From: Chryseobacterium sp. LJ668
GTDB lineage: Bacteria > Bacteroidota > Bacteroidia > Flavobacteriales > Weeksellaceae
Direction: 5' to 3'
Assembly (NCBI RefSeq): GCF_019613955.1
Contig: NZ_CP080443.1
Coordinates: 2,527,001 to 2,591,000, forward strand
Length of the DNA: 64,000 nt
The notes under the pieces are model-generated. The model saw nothing but the letters and a program-made list of their open reading frames with translations. It had not been told where the DNA came from and did not search any database. Below, one piece after another: positions 53,584-62,604 of the stretch (positions are counted from its first letter, which is position 1; every line of letters begins with the position of its first letter). Made by a program: the position numbers and the translations under genes.

Positions 53584-53622
53584 TAGCTACTATTTTGTAC
53601 CTTAGCTACCAAATAGTAACTA
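53584..53622. promoter_or_regulatory. HxlR operator between SDR 52763 and HxlR 53655
   Basis: Imperfect inverted repeat TAGCTACTATTT ... AAATAGTAACTA spanning 53584-53622 with a nested TAGCTA near its centre. Located between divergent genes and overlapping the longer reading frame of the HxlR gene, which supports start ATG 53655. Confidence 0.65.
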
Positions 53623-53654
53623 ATATTGATAATGAACCTTTTATATTTTTGATA

Positions 53655-54005
53655 ATGCAAGAAAAAATTCAAAAAAAAATATTGCCCAATTCAAAATGTG
53701 GCGTTGAGTATGCCTTTAAAAGAATTGGTGGTAAATACAAGGCTAGAATTTTATGGCATCTTGGTGAAAGTGAAATCCTGCGCTTCGGTACTTTAGGCCG
53801 GGTTTTACCTGATGTAAGCAGCAAAATGCTGACCCAGGCACTGCGTGAACTTGAAACGGATGGCTTGATTATAAGAAAAATGTATTACGAAGTGCCACCT
53901 AAAGTAGAATATTCTTTATCAGCAACAGGCAAATCACTCATTCCTTTTCTGGTGCATCTTAATGATTGGTCGCAGTCTCAAATGGCGAAAGAGGAAAAGA
54001 TTTAA
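53655..54005 (+). CDS. HxlR family winged-helix transcriptional regulator
   Basis: 116 residues from ATG 53655 (a longer frame from 53595 would cover the operator). Core: KCGVEYAFKRIGGKYKARIL, LRFGTLGRVLPDVSSKMLTQ, ALRELETDGLIIRKMYYEVP and PKVEYSLSATGKSLIPFLVH. Divergent from the SDR it probably controls, and convergent with the minus-strand operon. Confidence 0.92.
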   Translation: MQEKIQKKILPNSKCGVEYAFKRIGGKYKARILWHLGESEILRFGTLGRVLPDVSSKMLTQALRELETDGLIIRKMYYEVPPKVEYSLSATGKSLIPFLVHLNDWSQSQMAKEEKI

Positions 54006-54039
54006 GCGCGTAGAAGATTGGGTTTTATTGAATAAAAGA

Positions 54040-54064
54040 CCGCCAAATCAATTAGAAATGGCGG
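54040..54064 (-). terminator. Terminator of the seven-gene minus-strand operon
   Basis: Stem CCGCCA / TGGCGG; the minus strand reads into a T-rich tract. Confidence 0.65.
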
Positions 54065-54093
54065 CAGCAATCTTTATATTTAAACTGATAATT

Positions 54094-55143
54094 TTACTTT
54101 ATCTTCTTAAAAATAGTCTGCATCGAAGCTTCATCCAGCGCTTTCATATCGACTAGTTTCAGGCTTTTCACCATTGGTAAAGTCGTAGTTTTATAATGCT
54201 GAAAATGGGAAGTCTTAAGATGCTTATGGTACGCTTCCTTATCGGCATAAATCTCCACAATCCTGAACTGCGTTGGGTTTTCCATTTGCCACATCGGGAA
54301 AATGGCTAATACACCAGGTTCTACTTTTACCGATGCTGCAGCTTCTTCTTTCAGAATTTCTTGATAAGCTTCCAAATGTTCAGGCACAATTGCTATTTCG
54401 GAAATTCGAACCATTATATCAGGATTTATAAACTTAATATTTGGTTCACTGATGTTGGTCAATAAAATATTGGCTTGTGTTGCACCGATTAATTGATTAA
54501 TTATGCTACTCAAATCTTTCAATTCTGCATCAGTAATTCCAGTGTTTCTACCCATCGCCAAATGCGATTTCAACTGACTTTCCACGCCTTCCACTGAGGC
54601 AAGGGCAGCGATGGTTATCAATTCTCTTTGGCGATAACTCAATACATCACTCGCAAAGATATCGGCAAATAGATGTTCTTTCAAAAAAGCATCAATGCGT
54701 GGCGCAAATTCTCCAAAACCAGGGGCGGGCTTGGCTTGCGGTGTTTTTGTTAATTCCTCCAGCGTTTTTCGACCTTGCTCGTATTTGTTGGGATTGCTGT
54801 TTTGAGCGATGGCTTTACCTTCTTTATCTTTTAATCCTTTCTCCATTCGATCTTTCAAAACTTCTGAAAAAGCATTAATTGCATTCAAACTGCGCGGAAA
54901 CCCGCAGTAAGCATACAATTGTGTGAGGGTTTCTTTAATTTCGTTGATGGTGAGGCCATTATTCAACCCTTCGTTCAACTGAATTTTCAATACATTTATT
55001 TTGCCTGTTGCGGTAGTGGCCGAAATGCCCGCAAGACTTTTTTCCTGCGCATTCAGCGCTGATTTTTCCTGTGCATTCATTGTCATACTTATTAGAGAAA
55101 ATGCGATTAACAGCATTATCCGTTTAAATGTTATACAGTTCAT
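54094..55143 (-). CDS. Secreted fusion of carboxymuconolactone-decarboxylase-like and ABM domains
   Basis: 349 residues. N-terminal signal peptide (MLLIAFSLISMTMNA, after a short basic arm). Two carboxymuconolactone-decarboxylase-type helical units: INVLKIQLNEGLNNGLTINE with QLYAYCGFPRSLNAINAF, and HLFADIFASDVLSYRQRELI with QLKSHLAMGRNTGITDAELK; the AhpD Cys-x-x-Cys is absent. From about 240, an ABM domain (RISEIAIVPEHLEAYQEILK, VEPGVLAIFPMWQMENPTQF). ATG overlaps the cupin stop by one base. Exported enzyme of unknown substrate. Confidence 0.88.
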   Translation of the reverse strand: MNCITFKRIMLLIAFSLISMTMNAQEKSALNAQEKSLAGISATTATGKINVLKIQLNEGLNNGLTINEIKETLTQLYAYCGFPRSLNAINAFSEVLKDRMEKGLKDKEGKAIAQNSNPNKYEQGRKTLEELTKTPQAKPAPGFGEFAPRIDAFLKEHLFADIFASDVLSYRQRELITIAALASVEGVESQLKSHLAMGRNTGITDAELKDLSSIINQLIGATQANILLTNISEPNIKFINPDIMVRISEIAIVPEHLEAYQEILKEEAAASVKVEPGVLAIFPMWQMENPTQFRIVEIYADKEAYHKHLKTSHFQHYKTTTLPMVKSLKLVDMKALDEASMQTIFKKIK

Positions 55144-55571
55144 TATTTCTGAATTTGTTGATGCGCCAAATCGTAATCTTCATCGGTCACCGTTTCCAGC
55201 CAGATATTTTCATTTTTAGACGGGCTGCCATTGGTGGCTAGATGTGAAAACCAACTGGTTGCCGTAGCACCGTGCCAATGTTCCACGTGGGGTGCTATTT
55301 CTATCACCTCGCCGACTTTCAAAAGTTTTGCGGGTTTTCCTCTTTCCTGATACAACCCTGCGCCGCCTACAACAATCAACAATTGTCCGCCTGTGTGGCT
55401 ATGCCAGTTGTTTCTACAGCCTGGTTCAAAAATTACGTTTGCCAATGGCACGTTCAAATCTTTGTTGTTTGTTAACGGTGCTAACCATGATTTTCCGGTA
55501 AAATATTGCGCAAAACCTGTATTTTCTTCCCCTGTTGGGAAGGCGCTTATTTGAGGGATTTCTGTTTTCAT
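55143..55571 (-). CDS. Cytosolic cupin domain protein
   Basis: 142 residues from ATG 55571 (upstream ATG 55595 gives a poor N-terminus). Cupin motif NVIFEPGCRNNWHSHTGGQL, VGEVIEIAPHVEHWHGATAT with histidine ligands. Similar to the cupin lipoprotein at 58044 (NWHSHTGGQLLIV versus NWHTHPAGQILII). No signal peptide. Sixth gene of the operon; overlaps the next gene by one base. Confidence 0.9.
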   Translation of the reverse strand: MKTEIPQISAFPTGEENTGFAQYFTGKSWLAPLTNNKDLNVPLANVIFEPGCRNNWHSHTGGQLLIVVGGAGLYQERGKPAKLLKVGEVIEIAPHVEHWHGATATSWFSHLATNGSPSKNENIWLETVTDEDYDLAHQQIQK

Positions 55572-55602
55572 TTTTATATGTTTAAAGTTAAACAAAATGC
55601 AC

Positions 55603-56349
55603 TTAAAGCTCCTGTGCCGTTGGGCGGAAAATTACTTCGTTGATATCAACATCTTCAGGCTGACTGATAGCAAAAGCAACCACACGTGCAAAACTATCCG
55701 GACTTATGCCTACTTCGCCCACATAGTCCTGATTGGCTTTTTGAATATCAGCTTCCGAAATTTGTTCCAGCAATTCTGTTTTCACAGCGCCCGGACAAAC
55801 AATTGTTGTGCGGATGTTGTAAGGCTTTACTTCCATTCGTAAGCCTTCGGATAAAGCACGAACCGCAAATTTCGTAGCCGAATACACCGCAGAACCACCA
55901 AATATTTTATGACCCGCCACCGAAGCGGTATTGATGATTTGTCCAAATTTTTGTTCTTTCATATAAGGCAAAACCGCTGCAATACCATTGAGTACACCTT
56001 TAATATTCACATCAATCATCGTGTCCCATTCCTCCATATTTAACCTGTCAATTGGTGAAAGCGGCATGACGCCGGCATTGTTTAAAATCACATCTATTCT
56101 TCCAAGCTGTTTCACTGTTTCGGCTGCTAAATTTTTCATTTGCTCACGGTTGGTCACATCAGCAGCTATGCCAAGGGCTTTTCCACCATCATCAGTAATT
56201 TGTTTCGCCAGTTTTTCAATACGGTCTTTTCGTCGTGCCCCTAATACTACGATTGCACCCAATTTTGCCAGATGTTTTGCCGCTGCTTCACCCATTCCAC
56301 TGCTGGCTCCTGTAATAATGATTACTTTATTTTTGATATTTTCTTCCAT
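55603..56349 (-). CDS. Short-chain dehydrogenase/reductase (YdfG-like)
   Basis: 248 residues, classical SDR: TGASSGMG, NNAG, TASVAG and VYSATKFAVRALSEGLRMEV; the LGARRKDRIEKLAKQI and EDVDINEVIFRPTAQE segments are typical of serine/3-hydroxy acid dehydrogenase-like members of the YdfG group. Fifth gene of the operon, 13 bases after the preceding stop. Confidence 0.93.
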   Translation of the reverse strand: MEENIKNKVIIITGASSGMGEAAAKHLAKLGAIVVLGARRKDRIEKLAKQITDDGGKALGIAADVTNREQMKNLAAETVKQLGRIDVILNNAGVMPLSPIDRLNMEEWDTMIDVNIKGVLNGIAAVLPYMKEQKFGQIINTASVAGHKIFGGSAVYSATKFAVRALSEGLRMEVKPYNIRTTIVCPGAVKTELLEQISEADIQKANQDYVGEVGISPDSFARVVAFAISQPEDVDINEVIFRPTAQEL

Positions 56350-56362
56350 TGTTTTTATTTTT

Positions 56363-56836
56363 TTAATTTAATTCAAAAGTTACGTTCACATTTCCACCAC
56401 CTAAAGCTGTTTCCAAACCATTAGCATTATCTAATTTTCCTAATTTTGTGTAGCTGTAAGACGTGGAAAAGTTTTTGTAAAACAGTACCAAAGTTTTCGA
56501 GCCGTACAACATCAAATTGCCATTGCTTATGTTGCCGGGATTGATTGCATTGCTAGGTAGTGCATCTTTAAAATCGTAATACTTTTCGTTGCCGTTGAGC
56601 TCTGTCATATTGATGGTTAAAGGTAACATTGCCTTAAAAGCCTTTGCAGAAGCATTATCTGAAAGTGTAGCTGTAAATGTGTGCGAACCTATTTTTATCT
56701 TGATTTTTCCGTTCTCCATTGTTGAAGTATTTTCTGTTGGATTTGCATTATTAATGTCATCATCATCCTTGCCGCAGCTTGCCAAGCAACCGGAAAATGA
56801 TACCGCTAAAAATATCATGATAAATAAATTTTTCAT
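56363..56836 (-). CDS. Cyclophilin-like fold lipoprotein
   Basis: 157 residues from ATG 56836, with signal and lipobox (LAVSFSGCLASC). Mature domain: KIKIKIGSHTFTATLSDNAS, AKAFKAMLPLTINMTELNGN, KYYDFKDALPSNAI and LMLYGSKTLVLFYKNFSTSY, which matches the cyclophilin-like (DUF/Cyclophil_like2) fold found in bacterial secreted proteins. Ligand unknown. Fourth gene of the operon. Confidence 0.8.
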   Translation of the reverse strand: MKNLFIMIFLAVSFSGCLASCGKDDDDINNANPTENTSTMENGKIKIKIGSHTFTATLSDNASAKAFKAMLPLTINMTELNGNEKYYDFKDALPSNAINPGNISNGNLMLYGSKTLVLFYKNFSTSYSYTKLGKLDNANGLETALGGGNVNVTFELN

Positions 56837-56846
56837 TGCCTGATAT

Positions 56847-58028
56847 TTAAAAAGTGGATGCATCAATCACATAGCGGTATCTTGCTTCTTTGTTCACCAC
56901 CTTGTCCCAAACTTCATTAATATCATTGGCCTTCACGATTTCTATTTGCGGGTAAATTTTATTAGCAGCGCAATAATCCATTACTTCCTGTGTTTCGGGA
57001 ATACCGCCAATCAACGAACCGTTGAAATTCACTCTGTTGAAGATCATATTGAAATTATTGATGGTCAATTCACCATTAATTGGCTGACCAACCTGGGTAA
57101 AAGAACCATAAGGTTTTACACAATCAATGTAGGCTGACATTTCATAAGCATAAGGAATGGTAGAGATCATATAATCCATTTTGCCTTTCATAGGTTTTAG
57201 ATCTTCTGCAGAATTAACAACAATGACTTCTTTTGCACCAAAGCCTTTAATATCATTTATTTTAGAAGCAGAGGTGGTAAATGCATAAACTTCTGCACCT
57301 TTTGAGACTGCCAGTTTTACGGCTAAGTGTCCTAAACCACCAATACCAACAACACCAATTTTATCTCCTTTTTTGAAATTAGCTTTCATTAGTGGAGAAT
57401 AGGTTGTAATGCCTGCACAAAGCAATGGTGCTGCGTGCTTCAGCTCGATGTTTTCAGGAATTTTGATGGCAAAATGTTCCGTTACGACTAGGTTGTTAGC
57501 GTAACCTCCTTGCGTGATGCCAGTCGGGGAGGATTTCTCGGGTGTGCCATAAGTACCCACCATTCCTGTGGTTTCACAATGGTGTTCTTCACCGTTTTTA
57601 CAGCTGTCGCACTGCATACAGCTGTTTACCATACAGCCTACGCCAGCTTTGTCGCCTACTTTAAATTTGCTAACATTTTTACCGACTGCGGTGACAATTC
57701 CGGCAATTTCGTGTCCGGGAACCTGCGGATAAATTTGCTTGCCCCAATGCCCCTTGATGGTGTGGATATCAGAATGGCAAATGCCCGAAAATTTAATGTC
57801 GATTAAAATATCGTTATCACCAACTGCTCTTCGTTCAAAATTCCAAGGCGTCATTTTTCCCTGTTCATCTCTTCCTGCGTATCCTTTTGATTTTATATTT
57901 GCGTTCATATTTTTGATTTTTTGGGTTTGTGAAAAAAGTTGCAGCGGTCCTGCGAGCATCAGTCCTGCACCTGCTAGCGAGGTCTGCAGAATAAATTTTC
58001 TGCGTGATGGTTGATTGTTATTTTTCAT
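56847..58028 (-). CDS. Zinc-dependent NAD(P)H alcohol dehydrogenase with twin-arginine signal
   Basis: 393 residues. A twin-arginine type N-terminus (NNNQPSRRKFILQTSLAGAG) precedes a complete medium-chain alcohol dehydrogenase of the YahK/cinnamyl type: catalytic zinc CHSDIHTIKG, GHEIAGIVTAVG, structural zinc cysteines in CMQCDSCKNGEEHHC, and Rossmann GVVGIGGLGHLAVKLAVSKG. Likely exported folded by the Tat system, so the cofactor would have to be carried along. Third gene of the operon. Confidence 0.92.
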   Translation of the reverse strand: MKNNNQPSRRKFILQTSLAGAGLMLAGPLQLFSQTQKIKNMNANIKSKGYAGRDEQGKMTPWNFERRAVGDNDILIDIKFSGICHSDIHTIKGHWGKQIYPQVPGHEIAGIVTAVGKNVSKFKVGDKAGVGCMVNSCMQCDSCKNGEEHHCETTGMVGTYGTPEKSSPTGITQGGYANNLVVTEHFAIKIPENIELKHAAPLLCAGITTYSPLMKANFKKGDKIGVVGIGGLGHLAVKLAVSKGAEVYAFTTSASKINDIKGFGAKEVIVVNSAEDLKPMKGKMDYMISTIPYAYEMSAYIDCVKPYGSFTQVGQPINGELTINNFNMIFNRVNFNGSLIGGIPETQEVMDYCAANKIYPQIEIVKANDINEVWDKVVNKEARYRYVIDASTF

Positions 58029-58043
58029 CTGAATATTTCTTTG

Positions 58044-58541
58044 TTATTTCTTTAAATTATTAGCCGAATATTGCTCATCGGTCACTGGTTCTTGCCAGTT
58101 GACTATACCTTTTTCTGTGTTCGGTACCACATAGAGTTGTTGAAGACCTACATCAGCACTTGCGCCGTGCCAATGCCTTACGTTGGGAGGACACTTTACC
58201 ACATCACCTTTTTTAATTGTTTCAATTGGTTTTCCTTCTATCTGATGATAGCCGACGCCATCGGTGATGATTAAAATTTGTCCGGCAGGGTGCGTGTGCC
58301 AGTTGCTTCTTGCGCCAGGCTCGAAATATACATTCCCCACAACTGTATTGTAAACACTGTCTGTTTCAACCAAAGGTGTGTTAAAGGCATTTCCGGTGAA
58401 GTTTTCTACTGGCCCTTTTTTGCCCTTCGGGAAAATGGATCGTGTTTCCTGTTTTATATCTGATGATTTTTCTTTTGTCTGATTACACGTTAGCAAAGTT
58501 GCCGATGCCATTATTGCGAGGATAATTTGTGCTGTTTTCAT
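58044..58541 (-). CDS. Cupin domain lipoprotein
   Basis: 165 residues with signal peptide and lipobox LLTC (Cys 19). Cupin core: VYFEPGARSNWHTHPAGQIL, GYHQIEGKPIETIKKGDVVK and CPPNVRHWHGASADVGLQQL. Resembles bacterial cupin hydroxynitrile lyases and quercetin-dioxygenase-like enzymes; activity not determined. Second gene of the operon, nine bases after the acetyltransferase. Confidence 0.9.
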   Translation of the reverse strand: MKTAQIILAIMASATLLTCNQTKEKSSDIKQETRSIFPKGKKGPVENFTGNAFNTPLVETDSVYNTVVGNVYFEPGARSNWHTHPAGQILIITDGVGYHQIEGKPIETIKKGDVVKCPPNVRHWHGASADVGLQQLYVVPNTEKGIVNWQEPVTDEQYSANNLKK

Positions 58542-58550
58542 ACTTGAATT

Positions 58551-59120
58551 TTAAATATTTGATTTGATGATTTTTGCAGGAATGCCGCCCACCACAACAT
58601 TATCGGGTACATCTTTTGAAACCACTGCACCTGCTGCCACTACTGCATTTTCACCGATGGTAATGCCGGGAAGAATGGTGGCATTAGCGCCAATCCACGC
58701 ATTCTTCTTGATGCGGATCATACCTGGCACGAGACTATGCCTCTGATTTGGGTCGAGTGGATGACCTTCAGAAAGCAAACAGACTTTCGGACCAATGAGT
58801 ACATAATCTTCGATAATGATACCGCCCAAAGCCAGAAAAGTACAGTCGAAATTGATGAATACATTTTTTCCGATTTGAAGATTCGTTCCATTATTAATAT
58901 ACAAAGGCGGAAAGACAGCCACAGTTTCATCGATGATTTTGCCTGTAATTTTACTTAAAATCTGCATGATTTCTAAGGGGTTATGGCTGCTGTTCATTTT
59001 CTGCAACAAACCGATAGTATCATACGACGATGTTCGCAGTTCTGAATTTTTTGGATGATTTGGCGTAACGGTTTCGCCATTTGCCAAATCATTGAATACG
59101 TTGTTTACAGTTTTATTCAT
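58551..59120 (-). CDS. Sugar O-acetyltransferase (maltose/galactoside acetyltransferase type)
   Basis: 189 residues from ATG 59120. Hexapeptide-repeat left-handed beta helix ([60 protein letters not shown]), with catalytic histidine region [10 protein letters not shown]. Acetyl-CoA dependent. First gene of the minus-strand operon, divergent from AraC 59226. Confidence 0.93.
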   Translation of the reverse strand: MNKTVNNVFNDLANGETVTPNHPKNSELRTSSYDTIGLLQKMNSSHNPLEIMQILSKITGKIIDETVAVFPPLYINNGTNLQIGKNVFINFDCTFLALGGIIIEDYVLIGPKVCLLSEGHPLDPNQRHSLVPGMIRIKKNAWIGANATILPGITIGENAVVAAGAVVSKDVPDNVVVGGIPAKIIKSNI

Positions 59121-59225
59121 ATATAATTTGTGGTACAAAATTCCGTCCAAAACAGTTCTTATTTATGCTATTAAATACGCTAATAATGTCAAATATTTCT
59201 TATTTTAGTATTTTAATAAGTTTAG

Positions 59226-60053
59226 ATGACAAAAATATTCTTTCACAAAATCGTTTTTTTAGAAATAAAAGATAGTTTTGCTTTTACCGAAAGTATTTTA
59301 AAACAGTATCATACACACTTGTTTTGTCATCGCGGCAGCATCAAATTTTTGTTCAATGATGAGCCGATGACTTGTAAAGCCGGACAGTTTTTGTTCTGGT
59401 TTGCCGAAAGCCGATTGATACAGATACAGACCAGCAAGGGGTTCAAAGCCACTGTCCTTTTAGTTGAAAAAGACTTTTTAACAGATAATATTCCCGACCA
59501 GGGCTGGAGTATTAATGCCCAATTGCATTCACGAGTTTTTCCCGTAAAAAACCTTGCTACGATTGAAGAAAAAGAAAGAATTTTGAACAATTTTAAATGG
59601 ATAAACCAGCGTTTTGAAGAAACACAGCACCGCTTTTACCACGAAGCCTTAAACCTTCAAATGCGAATTTTCATTTTGGAAATGTGGCACACTTTTGCCA
59701 ACGAATACGAACAACGCCGTCACAGCCTGCAAAGCGGAACGCTATATCAGCAATTCATCAATCTTTTGCGGCAACACAGCCTTACACAGAGGCAAGTGCA
59801 GTATTATAGCAATTCACTGAACATTACACCAAAATACCTCAACCATCTTTGTAAAATCCATTCAGGTGTTACCGCGTCAGCGTGGATACAGCGCCACGCC
59901 AAAGAACGTATCATTTTGTTACTGGAAAACCGCAACCTCAACATCTCCGAAATTGCAGATGAAATGCATTTCAGCAGCCGGTCGTTTTTTACGAGATATG
60001 TGAAGAAGTTGCTGGGTGCAACTCCGGGAGCATTTAGGGAAAGGTTGGTTTGA
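59226..60053 (+). CDS. AraC family transcriptional regulator
   Basis: 275 residues: N-terminal sensing half (MTCKAGQFLFWFAESRLIQI) and a C-terminal double helix-turn-helix (YYSNSLNITPKYLNHLCKIH, EIADEMHFSSRSFFTRYVKK, LLGATPGAFRERL). Divergent from the seven-gene operon and probably its activator. Its second half is richer in GC than most of the window, suggesting transfer from another bacterium. Followed by about 270 gene-free bases. Confidence 0.92.
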   Translation: MTKIFFHKIVFLEIKDSFAFTESILKQYHTHLFCHRGSIKFLFNDEPMTCKAGQFLFWFAESRLIQIQTSKGFKATVLLVEKDFLTDNIPDQGWSINAQLHSRVFPVKNLATIEEKERILNNFKWINQRFEETQHRFYHEALNLQMRIFILEMWHTFANEYEQRRHSLQSGTLYQQFINLLRQHSLTQRQVQYYSNSLNITPKYLNHLCKIHSGVTASAWIQRHAKERIILLLENRNLNISEIADEMHFSSRSFFTRYVKKLLGATPGAFRERLV

Positions 60054-60324
60054 TGATGATTGTTACGTTGCTTTACTTTGAGGTATAGAATCGCCTTTAT
60101 TATAAAGCGGAAGAACAAGAAATGACAATGGATAGAAGGTAAGTTTTGATTTTCAATTGTATTTGTATTTATACTCCAGCGAAATATTAATTATCCTTAT
60201 TAAAAAATAATTACGCTTGTTAAATTTTTTAGCAGGTGATTTATTTGTCAGTGACATTCTTCATTAACTTTCTGGTAGCAGAATTGATAGTTTTTGGGCT
60301 AGATATCATATGTAATCTTTGCAC

Positions 60325-61299
60325 CTACAAAGCATTATTCGAAGAATACTTCTTCGGTTTCATTCCAATATGTTCCTCAAAAACTCTGGAAAAGTGGCTT
60401 AGATTGGTGAATCCTAATTGATAACCGACTTCGGAAACTGTCAGATGTTGCTCCCTCAACAGTCTTGCAGCTTCGTTCATTCTGTTGGATTGGAAATATT
60501 CAAAAACCCCTTTGCCGAAAGTCTGCTTAAAAATTTTTCTCATTTTAGGCTCACTCATTCCGGCTTCTTTAGCCAGAAGAGAAATGTTTGGTGCACCATC
60601 CAAATTATTTTGTAGTTGAAGCTTGATTGCATAAATAGATTTAATATCGGCAATATGTAAAGTGCTTGTAGGAAAAGAATCTCTTTGAACAAGTAAACCG
60701 AAAATGTAACAGAGCAGTTCCTCGCATTTTAATTTACTAAAACGACTTTCTATACTTTCAGGAATGAAGGTATTAAGCAATTCGCCCGCTGTTTTGATCA
60801 TTTCAGCAGTCAGTATAGTGTCAAATGCAAAATTATCATTGGCATTTAATATACTCTCTACCAATGGATGATCTACATTTCCAAAAAGTTGATGCAGGTG
60901 TTTTTTAGAAACGGCAATCACAATGCTTCTGAAAAATGTATTAGATGGCATTTCTACAACTGACGTTACGGATTGTCTGCAGATGGTAACACCTGGCTTT
61001 TCAGCGAACAATATTTTCTCATTTGAAAGCGGTTTAGGAAAAATCCCATTGAGGATAAAAATAATGTCATCCTGATCTTCGGCGAATTCATTGGTGCGCT
61101 CCAATACGATTTCTTCATTCAGATGATAGTTCCTCAGCATCATCCGCAATTGATTGTCATTCCAGGAAAATCCTGTGATAAAGCCTTCTCCTTTGTTTTT
61201 TGGGATATACAAATAGTGTCCTGTCATTTTTGTGCCCAATGCTGCTGCAAATTCTTTGATAATTCCCGAACCATGTTTATCTGTAACTGATATTTTCAT
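60325..61299 (-). CDS. AraC family transcriptional regulator, PchR-like
   Basis: 324 residues. An atypical N-terminal part (DKHGSGIIKEFAAALG, GFITGFSWNDNQLRMMLRNY, RTNEFAEDQDDIIFILNG) resembles PchR-type regulators. C-terminal helix-turn-helix ISLLAKEAGMSEPKMRKIFK and EVGYQLGFTNLSHFSRVFEE. Divergent from the TetX-like monooxygenase gene, its likely target. Confidence 0.9.
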   Translation of the reverse strand: MKISVTDKHGSGIIKEFAAALGTKMTGHYLYIPKNKGEGFITGFSWNDNQLRMMLRNYHLNEEIVLERTNEFAEDQDDIIFILNGIFPKPLSNEKILFAEKPGVTICRQSVTSVVEMPSNTFFRSIVIAVSKKHLHQLFGNVDHPLVESILNANDNFAFDTILTAEMIKTAGELLNTFIPESIESRFSKLKCEELLCYIFGLLVQRDSFPTSTLHIADIKSIYAIKLQLQNNLDGAPNISLLAKEAGMSEPKMRKIFKQTFGKGVFEYFQSNRMNEAARLLREQHLTVSEVGYQLGFTNLSHFSRVFEEHIGMKPKKYSSNNAL

Positions 61300-61385
61300 T
61301 TAGGACTATTATTGTATTATATGAGGCTATTTTAATCTTAAATGTATAAATAATTTTGTAACCAAATCAAGATTAATATTTATTT

Positions 61386-62582
61386 ATGAATAACTTATTG
61401 TTAAATAAAAAAGTAGCCATAATCGGTGGCGGTCCGGGAGGATTGATGCTCGGAAGATTATTACAGAACAGTGGAGTAGAGGTAAAAATCTATGAACGTG
61501 ACTTTGACCAATATGTCCGGCAACAAGGATCAACGCTTGATATGCATTATCATACCGGCTTAAAAGCCATTACCGAAGGAGGTCTGCTTGAGGAATTCAA
61601 GAAAAAATACCGTCCGGGAGCAAATAAGTCAGTGATCCTGAACAGTAAAATGGAAATTCTGCTGGATGAACATGATAATGAAAATAAATCCAAAGAAGAT
61701 TTCGGAGAGGAAAATTTCCGTCCCGAGATAGACCGTCAGGATCTACGAGATATGTTGGTAGATTCCATTAAAACCGAAAACATAATATGGAACGCCAGAT
61801 TTTCTGAATTAAAAACTTTCGGCGCAGGCTGGGAGATCTATTTTGAAAATGGAGATGTAGCGTACGCAGATCTTGTGATCGCAGCAGATGGTGCGAATTC
61901 AAAACTTAGAAGATATATTACAGATATTCCGCCGCAATATTCCGGAGTCACTTCCATTGAAGGAAATATATTGAATGCAGATGTTAATGCCCCAAAACTT
62001 TGGCAGCTGGTAAAAGGTGGAAGTATGTTTGCACTGGAAGATGGAAAAACCATTATGTTTATTACAAAAGGAAATGGCACACTTACGTTTTTGATAGGTT
62101 TAAAAGTTTCGGAAAACTGGTTGGCTGAATCAGGAATTGATCTTGGAAATAAAGGTTCTGTTGCAGAATGGTTTAAAAGAGAATTTGCGGACTGGAGTAA
62201 TAACTGGCAGGAATTATTTCAAAGTGATGCTGTAACGATGGCTCCAAGATTGTGGTATCATTTTCCTGCAGATCAACATTGGGAAGCTTTGCCTAACCTG
62301 ACAATCATTGGTGACGCAGCGCATCGAATTCCGGCTTATGCCGGAGAAGGCGCCAATCAGGCTTTGGCAGATGCATTTGATCTTTACAAAGCTTTATGTT
62401 GTCAGGAATCTGAGACGATGCAACATGCAATTGCTTCTTATGAAGAAAAAATGTTCAGACGTTCCGCAGCAGCTACTATCGAAAGTGTACGAAATACAGA
62501 AAATTTTCATTCCGAAAATAATCTTCGGCATCTGATGGATTTATTTGGAAATAGTATTTCAGCTGAAAATAGAGATCAATAA
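61386..62582 (+). CDS. FAD-dependent monooxygenase of the TetX-like group
   Basis: 398 residues. FAD motif IIGGGPGGLMLGRLLQNSGV, DG-type motif region PEIDRQDLRDMLVDSI, and the second FAD motif IGDAAHRIPAYAGEGANQAL. By recall it follows the TetX body over its whole length (KVAIIGGGP, YERD, STLDMHYHTGLKAITEGGLL, RYITD, SVAEWFKREFADW, YEEKMF). Hydroxylates an aromatic or polyketide-type substrate with NADPH and oxygen; tetracycline inactivation is possible but not shown. Co-transcribed with the next gene (22-base gap). Confidence 0.88.
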   Translation: MNNLLLNKKVAIIGGGPGGLMLGRLLQNSGVEVKIYERDFDQYVRQQGSTLDMHYHTGLKAITEGGLLEEFKKKYRPGANKSVILNSKMEILLDEHDNENKSKEDFGEENFRPEIDRQDLRDMLVDSIKTENIIWNARFSELKTFGAGWEIYFENGDVAYADLVIAADGANSKLRRYITDIPPQYSGVTSIEGNILNADVNAPKLWQLVKGGSMFALEDGKTIMFITKGNGTLTFLIGLKVSENWLAESGIDLGNKGSVAEWFKREFADWSNNWQELFQSDAVTMAPRLWYHFPADQHWEALPNLTIIGDAAHRIPAYAGEGANQALADAFDLYKALCCQESETMQHAIASYEEKMFRRSAAATIESVRNTENFHSENNLRHLMDLFGNSISAENRDQ

Positions 62583-62604
62583 ATATTAATTTTAATCAAT
62601 AAAA

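Noticed and set aside
54094..60053. Integrative element carrying the seven-gene operon
   Set aside because: No integrase, tRNA end or flanking direct repeats were seen; only composition hints at transfer.
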